This document shows, piece after piece, positions 1 to 8,380 of a DNA stretch of 51,491 nucleotides. Position numbers and translations under genes: made by a program. A model generated the notes under the pieces. The model did not search any database and had not been told where the DNA came from. It was given only the letters and a program-made list of their open reading frames with translations. Source of the stretch: Paenibacillus_AA sp045062745 (GTDB taxonomy: Bacteria > Bacillota > Bacilli > Paenibacillales > NBRC-103111); contig NZ_JBJGED010000045.1 in NCBI RefSeq assembly GCF_045062745.1, forward strand, positions 1 to 51,491, read 5' to 3'. Within the stretch, counting starts at the first letter, position 1, and the number at the start of each line of letters is the position of its first letter.

Positions 1-77
1 CCCAAGAGGCCGAAGGGGGCGCTTTGCTAAAGCGTTAGGGTGTAACAGCCGCAAGGGTTCGAATCCCTTTCTCTCCG
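1..77 (+). tRNA. tRNA-Ser (GCT), 5' end cut by window edge
   Basis: The anticodon arm has GCT in its loop, followed by a long variable arm, the GGTTCGAATCC T-arm and the acceptor 3' strand TCTCTCC plus discriminator G. The first bases lie outside the window. No CCA is encoded. First member visible of a seven-gene tRNA cluster. Confidence 0.9.
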
Positions 78-97
78 TTTTCCCTTCATCAAAATAT

Positions 98-171
98 GGC
101 GGCGTAGCTCAGCTGGCTAGAGCGTACGGTTCATACCCGTGAGGTCGTGGGTTCGAGTCCCTCCGCCGCTA
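98..171 (+). tRNA. tRNA-Met (CAT), probably elongator
   Basis: A full cloverleaf is visible: acceptor GGCGGCG (98-104) pairs with 164-170 (one G-T pair), the anticodon loop carries CAT and the T-arm is GGGTTCGAGTCC. The first acceptor pair is G-T rather than the C/A mismatch of initiators, so elongator Met is favoured; a CAT anticodon could also be a lysidine-modified Ile tRNA. No CCA is encoded. Confidence 0.88.
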
Positions 172-182
172 TCTTGTATCTC

Positions 183-258
183 GGAGGCTTAGCTCAGCCG
201 GGAGAGCATCTGCCTTACAAGCAGAGGGTCGGGGGTTCGATCCCCTCAGCCTCCACCA
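183..258 (+). tRNA. tRNA-Val (TAC)
   Basis: Acceptor GGAGGCT (183-189) pairs with AGCCTCC (248-254); the anticodon loop reads CTTACAA (TAC) and the T-loop TTCGATC. The discriminator is A255 and CCA is encoded at 256-258. Confidence 0.93.
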
Positions 259-292
259 TCTTGTCCTCAACCAGGACGAGACATTATATTGC

Positions 293-369
293 GGAGCCGT
301 GGTGTAGAGGCCTAACATGCCTGCCTGTCACGCAGGAGACCGCGGGTTCGAATCCCGTCGGCTCCGCCA
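293..369 (+). tRNA. tRNA-Asp (GTC)
   Basis: Acceptor GGAGCCG (293-299) pairs with CGGCTCC (359-365), the anticodon loop carries GTC, the discriminator is G366, and CCA is encoded at 367-369. Confidence 0.93.
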
Positions 370-421
370 CTTTACCTTGCCGGGTGAAGTGACCGGAACC
401 TTATTTTTTTGCCCTGGACAT

Positions 422-497
<76 letters not shown>

Positions 498-503
498 TAC
501 CAT

Positions 504-589
504 GGAGGATTAGCGAAGTGGCCAAACGCAGCAGACTGTAAATCTGTTCTCTGACGAGTTCGGTGGTTCGAATCCATCATCCTCCACCA
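504..589 (+). tRNA. tRNA-Tyr (GTA)
   Basis: Acceptor GGAGGAT (504-510) pairs with ATCCTCC (579-585). The anticodon loop is CTGTAAA (GTA), a long class-II variable arm follows, and CCA is encoded at 587-589. Confidence 0.93.
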
Positions 590-612
590 TATCCCCTCAT
601 GATTCGCATCAT

Positions 613-688
613 GAGCCATTAGCTCAGTCGGTAGAGCACCTGACTTTTAATCAGGGTGTCGTAGGTTCGAGTCCTACATGGCTCACCA
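613..688 (+). tRNA. tRNA-Lys (TTT)
   Basis: Acceptor GAGCCAT (613-619) pairs with ATGGCTC (678-684), the anticodon loop is CTTTTAA (TTT), and CCA is encoded at 686-688. Last tRNA of the cluster; a terminator follows 17 bases later. Confidence 0.93.
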
Positions 689-705
689 GTTTTTGAAATA
701 ATCCA

Positions 706-735
706 CCTCCTTTCTTCCCGGAAAGGAGGTTTTTG
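706..735 (+). terminator. Intrinsic terminator of the tRNA operon
   Basis: A perfect 9-bp stem CCTCCTTTC/GAAAGGAGG with loop TTCCCG is followed by five T. It ends the tRNA transcript just before the convergent larA-like gene. Confidence 0.9.
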
Positions 736-742
736 GTTTGCC

Positions 743-2005
743 TCATCCGTCCTCCCGGACGAACGTAAGCGCCCCATACGGCAGGACGGCGACTCGGGTC
801 AGACCGGAAGCGACGCAAGCCCTCGCGGTCTCGGTAAGATCGTGGGTAGGGAGGAGCCCCGTCAGCTCCACGATCGCATCCGGGATGTCCGAGTACAAGT
901 ACACCGTGCATTGCGCCAGCACCTTATCCAAATGCTCCACCTTGTGCGCCCCGAGCGTGAACTGCTCCTTCAGCCGCGCTACCATCATAGCCCGATCCGG
1001 CATGGTCTCCATCCAATATTGAAAGATGCCGTTGCCGAACCGCTCCGCACAGCTCGCCACCAGAACGATCGCACCTCCGGGACGCGTGAGGGAGGCGGCA
1101 TTTTGCAGCGTCTTGAGTGCCTGGTACAGATGCATGTCCTTCGGATGGCCGCCCGCGGAAGCGATGACCATATCAAAGGGACCGGCGGGGGGCACCAGGA
1201 AGGAAGATACGGCTTGCCGCAGACCTACCCGGTGAGCCTCGAGCAGATGGCCCGCTACGGCTCCACCAACCGTCCTGTTGTGATCCACGATTACGTTTAG
1301 CAGGAACGTGGGGGGCAAGTAAGGCACGACTTCCTCCAAGTCCCGATGAATCGGATTATCCACATGCCCAGGTTGGACCTGGAATTGTTGAGACAAAGCG
1401 TGGTTGTGCTCGATGCAGCGCAAGGAGGCTACTCCGGGGACGATCGCTTTGACACCTCCTGAGATCCCGACCAGACGATGGGGTTCGATATTACCCGTCG
1501 CTACGATCAAGTCGGCGGTCGCGGCGTGTCGATTGATTTCAAAAGGAGTGCCTCGTGTACTCGTCCCCAAATAAACACAATCTTCTGGCTGAGCCGAGTG
1601 GTTGAGTACGGATACCCGCTTGTACACGTCCGGGCCGGTCAAAGTTTTCAGCTCCGCTGCACTAAGCTTCCGATGAGCGCCGAGCGCTACAACGATGCGG
1701 ATCGCCTCGTCGGGAAGACCTCCCCGATTCAGCTCCTCGAGCAAGTACGGCAGCAACAGGTAGCTGGGGCACAAGCGGGAAGGGTCGCTGATAAGAATGA
1801 CGGCCGAACGCTTTCCTTGGGCTACCCGGTGAAGCGGCTCCGAACCGATCGGGTGAGCCAGGGCTTGCCGTAACAGCGATGCAGCATCGGCGCTAGCCTC
1901 CAGGCGGTATGTAATCTCTTGGACGGTTGCTTCAGCCGGCAATCGGACGGGCACCGTTGTCGATCCGTATGGCAACTGATACATTTGGCTCGCAGCCCCT
2001 TTCAA
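743..2005 (-). CDS. larA: LarA-family nickel-dependent lactate racemase-like protein
   Basis: LarA enzymes racemise lactate or related 2-hydroxyacids using a nickel pincer nucleotide held covalently on a lysine. This protein of about 420 residues has the family's usual length and spacing: GAHR near residue 110, EPH near 176, the GGVKAIVPG segment whose lysine (about 186) matches the cofactor-bearing lysine, and EHNH near 200. The start is uncertain. The GGAGG at 2012-2016 suits the TTG at 2005 best; TTG at 2008 and ATG at 1984 are also in frame. The pincer-cofactor genes larB, larC and larE are not in this window, so cofactor supply must come from elsewhere. The gene is divergent from tagO and converges on the tRNA terminator. 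Substrate unknown; many family members do not act on lactate. Confidence 0.85.
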   Translation of the reverse strand: MKGAASQMYQLPYGSTTVPVRLPAEATVQEITYRLEASADAASLLRQALAHPIGSEPLHRVAQGKRSAVILISDPSRLCPSYLLLPYLLEELNRGGLPDEAIRIVVALGAHRKLSAAELKTLTGPDVYKRVSVLNHSAQPEDCVYLGTSTRGTPFEINRHAATADLIVATGNIEPHRLVGISGGVKAIVPGVASLRCIEHNHALSQQFQVQPGHVDNPIHRDLEEVVPYLPPTFLLNVIVDHNRTVGGAVAGHLLEAHRVGLRQAVSSFLVPPAGPFDMVIASAGGHPKDMHLYQALKTLQNAASLTRPGGAIVLVASCAERFGNGIFQYWMETMPDRAMMVARLKEQFTLGAHKVEHLDKVLAQCTVYLYSDIPDAIVELTGLLPTHDLTETARACVASGLTRVAVLPYGALTFVREDG

Positions 2006-2123
2006 CAAATCCCTCCACTATTTATTGCCTTTCCGCGTTCGGCTCATCCATCCAGAATGACCCTTGTCGTTTTCGGAGAGGCTAAAGGACAAAGGACAGA
2101 AGAGCGGAAAGGAGCCTAACTGC

Positions 2124-3071
2124 ATGCAAGCCTTTATTCCTTTTATAACGAGCTTTCTCCTCGTGGTCGGCTTAGTGCCCTTGATGCGCTATGTGGCCTT
2201 GAAGGTCAGCTTCGTCGATCGCCCCACCGTGCGCAAAATACATGCCCATCCGATCCCCTTAATGGGAGGTATCGCCATCTATCTGGGCTGCCTGACAGCC
2301 TTGTGGCTGTTCGACGGATTCAGCAATCGGTTCATTACGCTTCTCACAGGTGGAACGGCACTTCTGATCATTGGCCTCGTGGACGATTGGTATAAAACCC
2401 AGGGCCGGGAATTTCCGGTATGGCCTAGACTGCTCGTCTATATAGCCGCATCCGCCGTCCCGATCTGGCAAGGCATCCAGATTGAAGGGATCTCCAAGGT
2501 TGGCGGCAGCGGGATGTACATATTTCCAGTGGGACTAAGCGTGCTGGCCACGATGGCTTGGGTGTTCGGCATCATGAACATGATCAATTTTATCGACGGA
2601 GTGGACGGTCTGGCGTCAGGCATTGTCACGATTTCGGCAGGGACTTTGCTGGTAGCGGCGCTGCTCGTGGGGGAAGAAGGGTCCGCGGTCATGGCCGCCA
2701 TTGTCGTTGGGGCGAGCTTGGCGTTCCTCCTCTTCAACTTCTATCCGGCCCGGATTTTCATGGGGGATGCGGGGGCGGTGTTCTTGGGCTACGTACTAGC
2801 GGTACTGGCGATTGACGGCACGCTCAAGCAAGCGACCTTCGTCTCGATTGCCGTTCCCGTGCTGGCGATGGGAGTGCCGATCCTCGATACCGTTATTGTT
2901 TTTGGCCGGCGCCTGCTGAGCGGTAAAGGCTTGCACCGGGCGGACAAGCTGCATACGCACCATACGCTGATGAAGTGGGGGCTTTCGCAGACCCAAACGG
3001 TTTCCTTCCTATATTTAATAGGAGCGTTGTTCTCCCTGCTCTCGATCATCATCGTCCTGACCTCGACCTGA
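2124..3071 (+). CDS. tagO: Undecaprenyl-phosphate GlcNAc-1-phosphate transferase (TagO/WecA type)
   Basis: This integral membrane enzyme moves GlcNAc-1-phosphate from UDP-GlcNAc to undecaprenyl phosphate, the first step of teichoic acid or related wall-polymer synthesis. The 315-residue product has about ten hydrophobic segments and the family motifs in order: KIHAHPIPLMGG near 38-49, the metal-binding VDD at 86-88, NFIDGVDGL at 155-163, FMGDAG at 212-217 and the HTHH loop at 277-280. ATG at 2124 was chosen because AAAGGAG lies at 2108-2114; the open frame extends upstream to 2064 but that part has no conserved sequence. It stands alone, divergent from larA. Confidence 0.92.
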   Translation: MQAFIPFITSFLLVVGLVPLMRYVALKVSFVDRPTVRKIHAHPIPLMGGIAIYLGCLTALWLFDGFSNRFITLLTGGTALLIIGLVDDWYKTQGREFPVWPRLLVYIAASAVPIWQGIQIEGISKVGGSGMYIFPVGLSVLATMAWVFGIMNMINFIDGVDGLASGIVTISAGTLLVAALLVGEEGSAVMAAIVVGASLAFLLFNFYPARIFMGDAGAVFLGYVLAVLAIDGTLKQATFVSIAVPVLAMGVPILDTVIVFGRRLLSGKGLHRADKLHTHHTLMKWGLSQTQTVSFLYLIGALFSLLSIIIVLTST

Positions 3072-3101
3072 GCCGCTGCCCCGTTGCACAAGGCGCTTGG
3101 G

Positions 3102-3130
3102 TTTTCATCCTCTCCTAAAAAGAGTATCAT
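3102..3130 (+). promoter_or_regulatory. Candidate sigma-A promoter for the PucR-type gene
   Basis: TTTTCA, a 17-base spacer, then TATCAT, about 25 bases before the start codon. The -10 matches 5 of 6 consensus positions and the -35 matches 4 of 6. Confidence 0.45.
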
Positions 3131-3154
3131 GGGAGGTAGACTAACAACGGGGGG

Positions 3155-4273
3155 ATGACGGTGACCAACTGGAACTTGATCAAGCAACAGCTAGAGCAAA
3201 TACTGAATACAGCCATTCGCTTAACTTCGTTCCCCGCAGCCGAATGGAGCCGCATGGACCCGAACGGGTCGATCGCCGCCTCGAAGAGCATCGTTCATGA
3301 ACATACCCGCTATTTTTATTTATACAAGGACGGAAGCTCCGTCTACGCCCTGGCCATCGACGAGCCGCTCTTGACGCCATCCGAGCAGCAATTGGTGGAA
3401 CTGACGCTCGAAGCTTACCGGTCTCAGGAAAAAATGCAATCGCTCTCACCGGTGTCCGACGATGAACGCAAAGCCGGCGCGATCCGCAGTTGGATCGTAC
3501 AAGAGCTGGAGGCCGGAATCACGGAGGGCGAGATGCCCGAGATGGTAGCTTCGTTGTTTCCTTTTTATACGTCCAAAATTCCGATTCTCTTATACGGCGA
3601 CTATTCCGATCAGCGCAAAACGAATTACCAGGAGCTGAAAAAGCTGCTGGAAACGTTCTTCGAAGGCGATGTCGTCCTGCTCCCGCTGCTGGACAAAGAA
3701 TGGCTCATTCTCGTCCCGGAATCGCTCTTGCTGGCCGGAAGCGACGCCGGAAAAAACGATGGAGAGGAAGAGGCGCTCGAGGATACGCTCGAATCTATCT
3801 GCGACGGCCTGCACGAAATGCTGGCGAGCGAATGGGTAGGCGAATGCCACCTCTCCGTTTCGTACCCGATCCGGCCATCCAAGTCGATGCTGCAGACCGT
3901 CGTTCGGCTGCGCGAAGCGATCACGCTCGGGCAGACGTATCACGTGACGGAATACATCCATTTGCCGTGGAAGCTGCAGATGGAGAAGCTGCTGCACTGG
4001 ATTCCAGAGGAAGAGAAGGCCGAGTTCGTCGAACGGGTGCTGAAGCGCATGGACGCGCTGCTCGATCTCGAGATGCTCACCACGCTGGAGCAGTTCCTGG
4101 CGCTCGATTGCAATGTGAGCGAGACGGCGAAGCGGCTGTTCATCCATCGCAATACCTTGTTGTACAGGCTGGATAAGTTCAAGCAGGAGACCGGACTCGA
4201 GGTGCGCAACTTCCGCCATGCGGTCCTTGTGTACATTGCCTTACTATTGTACAAAGTGACGAAAAGAAACTAA
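3155..4273 (+). CDS. PucR/CdaR-type transcriptional regulator (HTH_30)
   Basis: The C-terminal 60 residues form the PucR-type helix-turn-helix: a leucine-rich CNVSETAKRLFIHRNTLLYR stretch followed by DKF..ETGLEVRNFRHAV, ending in a hydrophobic segment. The N-terminal 300 residues are a weakly conserved sensory part without an obvious ligand pocket or membrane segment. The start is ATG 3155 or GTG 3161; the G-run at 3149-3154 suits GTG better, while GGGAGG at 3131-3136 is distant. It lies 90 bp upstream of msmX in the same direction, so control of that gene or of sugar uptake is a reasonable inference, but nothing in the sequence proves it. Confidence 0.8.
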   Translation: MTVTNWNLIKQQLEQILNTAIRLTSFPAAEWSRMDPNGSIAASKSIVHEHTRYFYLYKDGSSVYALAIDEPLLTPSEQQLVELTLEAYRSQEKMQSLSPVSDDERKAGAIRSWIVQELEAGITEGEMPEMVASLFPFYTSKIPILLYGDYSDQRKTNYQELKKLLETFFEGDVVLLPLLDKEWLILVPESLLLAGSDAGKNDGEEEALEDTLESICDGLHEMLASEWVGECHLSVSYPIRPSKSMLQTVVRLREAITLGQTYHVTEYIHLPWKLQMEKLLHWIPEEEKAEFVERVLKRMDALLDLEMLTTLEQFLALDCNVSETAKRLFIHRNTLLYRLDKFKQETGLEVRNFRHAVLVYIALLLYKVTKRN

Positions 4274-4316
4274 TTTTTTTGTAGGCAATGTGCATAGTCA
4301 CGGGTCCGGCGGTAGG

Positions 4317-4345
4317 TTAAGATAGGTCTATGATTAATTTATAAT
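4317..4345 (+). promoter_or_regulatory. Possible promoter for msmX
   Basis: TTAAGA, a 17-base spacer, then a perfect TATAAT. A start at about 4352 would give an unusually short leader that overlaps the ribosome-binding site (AGGGGG, 4349-4354), so the call is tentative. Confidence 0.35.
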
Positions 4346-4363
4346 TATTAGGGGGAATCAACC

Positions 4364-5485
4364 ATGGCAGGTGTCCGCTTATCTCATGTCGTGAAGAAGT
4401 ATCCTGGCGCTGCAGAAGACACAGTAAAAGACTTCAACCTCGAGATTAAGGACAAAGAGTTCCTGGTACTCGTAGGCGCGTCCGGTTGCGGCAAGTCCAC
4501 GACGCTCCGTATGATCGCTGGCTTGGAGGAAATCACTTCCGGAGAACTGTACATCGGCGACCGCCTCGTGAACGATGTGGCACCGAAGGACCGCGACATC
4601 GCGATGGTGTTCCAATCCTACGCCCTCTACCCGCATATGAACGTTTATCAGAACATGGCGTTCGGTCTGAAACTGCGTAAATTCAAAAAAGCCGAAATCG
4701 ACGCTCGCGTGCGTCAAGCGGCCAAAATTCTCGATATCGAAGTATTGCTCGACCGCAAGCCGAAGGCTCTGTCCGGCGGTCAGCGTCAGCGCGTTGCCTT
4801 GGGCCGCGCCATCGTCCGCGATCCTCAAGTCTTCTTGATGGACGAACCGCTTTCCAACTTGGACGCCAAACTTCGCGTACAGATGCGCGCTGAGATCAGC
4901 AAGCTGCACAAGCGTCTGGAAACGACGATCATCTACGTAACCCACGACCAGACGGAAGCTATGACCATGGGCGACCGGATCGTCGTTATGCACCAAGGGA
5001 TCATCCAGCAAGCCGCTACGCCGGAAGAGATCTACAACTACCCGGTGAACATGTACGTGGCAGGCTTCATCGGCTCGCCTTCGATGAACTTCATCTCCGG
5101 CAGCCTGTCGGAATCCGGCGGTCAAGTTCGCTTCAAGGCTTCGGGCGTAGACGTGGTAATGCCGGACGGCAAAGCCCAACTGTTGAAAGAAAAAGGCTAC
5201 ATCGGCAAAGAAGTCGTATTCGGGATTCGTCCGGAAGACCTGCACGATGAGCCGATCTTCATCGAAGGTTCCCCGAACAGCATCGTGAACGGGAACATCG
5301 AAGTCGTGGAGAACCTCGGTCACGAAATGCAGCTGTACTTGAACGGCATCGGACCGAACCCGGTTGTCGCTCGTCTGAACTCCCGCACGTCCTTCAAGGA
5401 CGGCATGAGCGTGAAGCTGGCATTCGACATGAACAAGGTCCACATCTTCGACAAAGAAACCGAAAAGAACGTTCTCCTGAGCTAA
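4364..5485 (+). CDS. msmX: MsmX/UgpC-type ATPase of carbohydrate ABC importers
   Basis: Cytoplasmic motor subunit of sugar importers. The 373-residue protein has Walker A GASGCGKST (38-46), Q-loop Q84, signature LSGGQ (136-140), Walker B FLMDE (157-161), switch His194, and a C-terminal TOBE/OB region of about 130 residues typical of the MalK/UgpC group. In Bacillus subtilis the orthologue MsmX serves several importers that lack their own ATPase. That fits this window: the sugar transporter at 44.5-48.1 kb has a binding protein and two permeases but no ATPase. It is monocistronic, with AGGGGG before the ATG and a terminator after it. Codon use looks smoother than in neighbouring genes, as expected for strong expression. 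Confidence 0.93.
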   Translation: MAGVRLSHVVKKYPGAAEDTVKDFNLEIKDKEFLVLVGASGCGKSTTLRMIAGLEEITSGELYIGDRLVNDVAPKDRDIAMVFQSYALYPHMNVYQNMAFGLKLRKFKKAEIDARVRQAAKILDIEVLLDRKPKALSGGQRQRVALGRAIVRDPQVFLMDEPLSNLDAKLRVQMRAEISKLHKRLETTIIYVTHDQTEAMTMGDRIVVMHQGIIQQAATPEEIYNYPVNMYVAGFIGSPSMNFISGSLSESGGQVRFKASGVDVVMPDGKAQLLKEKGYIGKEVVFGIRPEDLHDEPIFIEGSPNSIVNGNIEVVENLGHEMQLYLNGIGPNPVVARLNSRTSFKDGMSVKLAFDMNKVHIFDKETEKNVLLS

Positions 5486-5499
5486 TCAGGATCGAAGTA

Positions 5500-5530
5500 G
5501 GGTCAGCCCAGCGCTGGCCCTTTTTGTTTT
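5500..5530 (+). terminator. Terminator after msmX
   Basis: An 8-bp stem GGGTCAGC/GCTGGCCC (one G-T pair) with a 5-base loop, followed by TTTTTGTTTT. Confidence 0.9.
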
Positions 5531-5600
5531 GGTCCGGGGTCCACAGGAAAGAATTCGCCTCTACTCCGGAGGCCTAGCGGCACATTGTGGGGGATGACGG

Positions 5601-5629
5601 TTGCGTTCCTCGCATTATTTCGATACGAT
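5601..5629 (+). promoter_or_regulatory. Candidate promoter for the hprK operon
   Basis: TTGCGT, a 17-base spacer, then TACGAT. The implied leader of about 80 bases contains a 7-bp hairpin (GACCCGG 5674-5680 with CCGGGTC 5692-5698) that ends just before the hprK ribosome-binding site. Confidence 0.4.
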
Positions 5630-5718
5630 GGCTGTAGGAATGTAACAAAGGCTGAGGCACCGACATCAGATCGGACCCGGTACGCAGAACGCCGGGTCTA
5701 GCATAAGGGGACTTGAAC

Positions 5719-6663
5719 ATGGGGAAAAAGACGAAGGTGTCCGACCTCGTCCAGGCGTTTCAGCTGGAAGTGCTGGCAGGCGAACAAGGATTGAACCGGT
5801 TGATCAAGGTGGCCGATCTGTATCGGCCCGGGTTGGAGATCGCGGGCTATTTTGCCTATCATCCGAAAGAGCGGGTACAAATTCTAGGGAAGACGGAGCT
5901 GACCTTCTTCGAGACGTTGACCGCCGAGGAGCGCCGGGATCGCATGCAGCGCATGTGCGCGGAGGAGGAAACCCCGTGCTACGTCATCACGCGCGGCATG
6001 ACGGCGCCGGTCGAGATCCTGGAGGCGGCTGACGAATACGGGATGCCGATCTTGCGTTCGACGATCGCCACCACGACGCTCGTCAGCCGGATCACCGGCT
6101 TCCTGGAGAACAAGCTGGCGCCCTCGACGACCATCCATGGCGTACTGGTGGACGTGTACGGCATCGGGATGCTCATTACCGGGTCCAGCGGCATCGGGAA
6201 GAGCGAGACGGCGCTGGAGCTCGTCAAGCGCGGCCACCGGCTCGTCGCCGACGACGCGGTGGAGATTCGCCAAGTGGCGGAGAATGTATTGATCGGCAAC
6301 GCGCCGGAATTGATCAAGCATTTGCTCGAAATTCGCGGGGTCGGCATCATCAATGTCATGACGTTATTCGGGGCGGGCGCGATCCGCAATGTGAAGAAGA
6401 TCACCCTCGTGATCCGGCTCGAGACGTGGCAGCAGGACAAGGAGTACGACCGACTCGGGCTCGACGAAGAGACGACGCGTATTATCGATACCGATCTGCC
6501 GCTCGTGACGATTCCCGTTCGGCCGGGCCGGAACTTGGCAGTTATCATCGAGGTAGCCGGCATGAACTTCCGCCTGAAGCGCATGGGGTATAACGCGGCC
6601 CTGCAATTCACGAACAAGCTGACGGAGACGCTCGCGGGCGACCTGGACGATTCCGACGTATAA
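5719..6663 (+). CDS. hprK: HPr kinase/phosphorylase
   Basis: This enzyme phosphorylates HPr on Ser46 when glycolytic intermediates are high, and removes the phosphate when they fall; HPr-Ser-P is the CcpA corepressor in Firmicutes. The product is 314 residues, the normal length. Visible elements are the catalytic-base histidine (H140), the P-loop GSSGIGKS (155-162), DD at 178-179 and the family signature LLEIRGVGIINV (202-213). ATG 5719 follows AAGGGG (5705-5710) at good spacing; an in-frame TTG two codons upstream is less likely. First gene of the hprK-lgt-ppaX-acyltransferase operon, the same order as in B. subtilis (hprK-lgt-yvoD..F region). A substrate HPr gene is at 30.5 kb. Confidence 0.96.
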   Translation: MGKKTKVSDLVQAFQLEVLAGEQGLNRLIKVADLYRPGLEIAGYFAYHPKERVQILGKTELTFFETLTAEERRDRMQRMCAEEETPCYVITRGMTAPVEILEAADEYGMPILRSTIATTTLVSRITGFLENKLAPSTTIHGVLVDVYGIGMLITGSSGIGKSETALELVKRGHRLVADDAVEIRQVAENVLIGNAPELIKHLLEIRGVGIINVMTLFGAGAIRNVKKITLVIRLETWQQDKEYDRLGLDEETTRIIDTDLPLVTIPVRPGRNLAVIIEVAGMNFRLKRMGYNAALQFTNKLTETLAGDLDDSDV

Positions 6664-6729
6664 GCCGGTCGAGGGGCACATCGGCCTCGGGCTTCGGAAT
6701 AGATTAGAGACCGAAAGGGAGATTAAGGT

Positions 6730-7671
6730 ATGCACGTATTGTTGAATCCGATCGCCTTCTCGCTGGGCCCGATCCCGGTGCACTGGTATGGCATCATTCT
6801 CGGCTCGGCGGCGCTGATCGGCCTGCTGCTCGCCGTCCAGGAGGGCAAGAGGTTCGGATTGCCCCCGGAGTTTTTCATGGATTTGCTGCTCATCGGGGTG
6901 CCGTCGGCGATCATCGGGGCGCGCATCTACTACGTGGCGTTCAAGTGGGACGCGTACAAGGACAACCTGTGGGAAGTGTTCGCCATCTGGCACGGCGGCA
7001 TCGCCATCTACGGCGCACTGATCGGCGCCATTATCGGGGCGGTCATCTTCGTCCGCAGACGCGGCTATAACTTCTGGCGCATCGCCGACATTTGTGCACC
7101 ATCACTCATCGCGGGGCAGCTCATCGGGCGGTGGGGCAACTTCGTCAATCAAGAGGCGCACGGCGGGCCGGTATCCGAATCGTTCCTGCGCGACACGCTG
7201 CATTTGCCGAATTTCATCATCGATCAGATGTACATAGACGGCGAGTTCTACCATCCCACGTTTCTCTACGAGTCGCTGTGGAACTTGGTCGGGCTGGTTC
7301 TGCTGATCGTTCTGCGGCGCCAAAAATTCCTCCGCGCCGGGGAGTTGTTCCTCAGCTATTTCATTTGGTATTCGATCGGACGGTTCTTCATCGAAGGGCT
7401 GCGGACCGACAGCTTGGCGATTACCGCACCGGAATGGCTGCGGAGCTTCGTGGATGCCCTCTGGATGCCGATGACCGGGTTGTTCGAGGCGGGAGCTATG
7501 GAATATGGCAATGTAAGAATTTCGCAGCTATTGGCCATTCTATTAATCATCGCAGCGATTGTGCTTATCGTAGTGCGGCGGCGCAAAGGCTGGGCCGAGG
7601 AACGCTATAGCGATCCGATTCACTCCACACGCGAACCGGCGAAAACCGTTGAGGCCGGGGAAGGCATTTAA
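6730..7671 (+). CDS. lgt: Prolipoprotein diacylglyceryl transferase
   Basis: This membrane enzyme attaches diacylglycerol to the lipobox cysteine of prelipoproteins. The 313-residue product has seven hydrophobic segments, the HGGI...YGALIGA block (88-100) and the Lgt signature GRWGNFVNQEAHGG (133-146). The last 45 residues are a charged cytoplasmic tail. Its likely clients here are the lipobox-bearing binding proteins at 18.5, 37.5 and 48.0 kb. Second gene of the hprK operon, 66 bp after hprK, with AAAGGGAG before the ATG. Confidence 0.96.
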   Translation: MHVLLNPIAFSLGPIPVHWYGIILGSAALIGLLLAVQEGKRFGLPPEFFMDLLLIGVPSAIIGARIYYVAFKWDAYKDNLWEVFAIWHGGIAIYGALIGAIIGAVIFVRRRGYNFWRIADICAPSLIAGQLIGRWGNFVNQEAHGGPVSESFLRDTLHLPNFIIDQMYIDGEFYHPTFLYESLWNLVGLVLLIVLRRQKFLRAGELFLSYFIWYSIGRFFIEGLRTDSLAITAPEWLRSFVDALWMPMTGLFEAGAMEYGNVRISQLLAILLIIAAIVLIVVRRRKGWAEERYSDPIHSTREPAKTVEAGEGI

Positions 7672-7720
7672 CCGCGCGAAGAGAAGATCTGGCTACAGGA
7701 CCTAAAGGAGACAAGCAGCA

Positions 7721-8380
7721 ATGGGGAGCATCACGACCGTATTATTCGATTTGGATGGCACAATCGTCGACACGAACGAGTTGATCATCGAATCGTTTCT
7801 GCATACGTTGGAAGGCATCACAGACAAGGCGTACACCCGGGATGACATTATTCCGCACATGGGGTTTTCTCTGAACGAGCAAATTAAGTTTTTCACCGGA
7901 CGGGATGACATCGAGGAGCTCGTGAAAAAGTACCGCGCCTTCAACATCAGCAAGCACGATGAGCTGGTGAGGGAGTTCCCCGGCGTACGAGAGACGCTCG
8001 CCGAGCTGAAAGCGGCCGGCATGCGTATGGGCGTGGTCACGAACAAAATGCGGATGACGACGCTTATGGGACTGAAGCTGACCGGCCTCGACGCGTTTAT
8101 GGACACGATCGTAACGGTAGAAGACGTCGCGCTAGGCAAGCCCGATCCGGCGATGGTGATCAAGGCGCTGGAGCAGTTGAACGTGCCCGCTTCCGAAGCC
8201 GTCATGGTGGGAGACAGTCAATACGACATCTTGGCGGCGAGAGCGGCCGGAGTGGCAAGCGTAGGAGTGGGCTGGTCGCTGAAGGGCGAAGCGCATCTGC
8301 GGCAGTTCGAGCCCACATACATCATCAACCGCATCGGGGAGCTAATCGACATTGTAGGAGCGAAGAGGGAGCGCCTTTGA
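7721..8380 (+). CDS. ppaX: Pyrophosphatase PpaX (HAD family)
   Basis: PpaX hydrolyses the pyrophosphate released when HprK removes phosphate from HPr-Ser-P, which explains its place beside hprK. At 219 residues it is close to the 216 of the Bacillus protein. HAD motifs are FDLDGTIVDT (9-18) with the nucleophile Asp10, VVTNK for motif II, and the KPDP...MVGDSQYD stretch for motifs III/IV. AAAGGAG precedes the ATG. The stop codon overlaps the start of the next gene (TTGA). Confidence 0.92.
   Translation: MGSITTVLFDLDGTIVDTNELIIESFLHTLEGITDKAYTRDDIIPHMGFSLNEQIKFFTGRDDIEELVKKYRAFNISKHDELVREFPGVRETLAELKAAGMRMGVVTNKMRMTTLMGLKLTGLDAFMDTIVTVEDVALGKPDPAMVIKALEQLNVPASEAVMVGDSQYDILAARAAGVASVGVGWSLKGEAHLRQFEPTYIINRIGELIDIVGAKRERL

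Noticed and set aside
5641..5712. TPP-riboswitch-like GGCTGAG and CAGATCGG stretches before hprK
   Set aside because: Spacing and the rest of the thi-box consensus do not fit, and the downstream genes are unrelated to thiamine.
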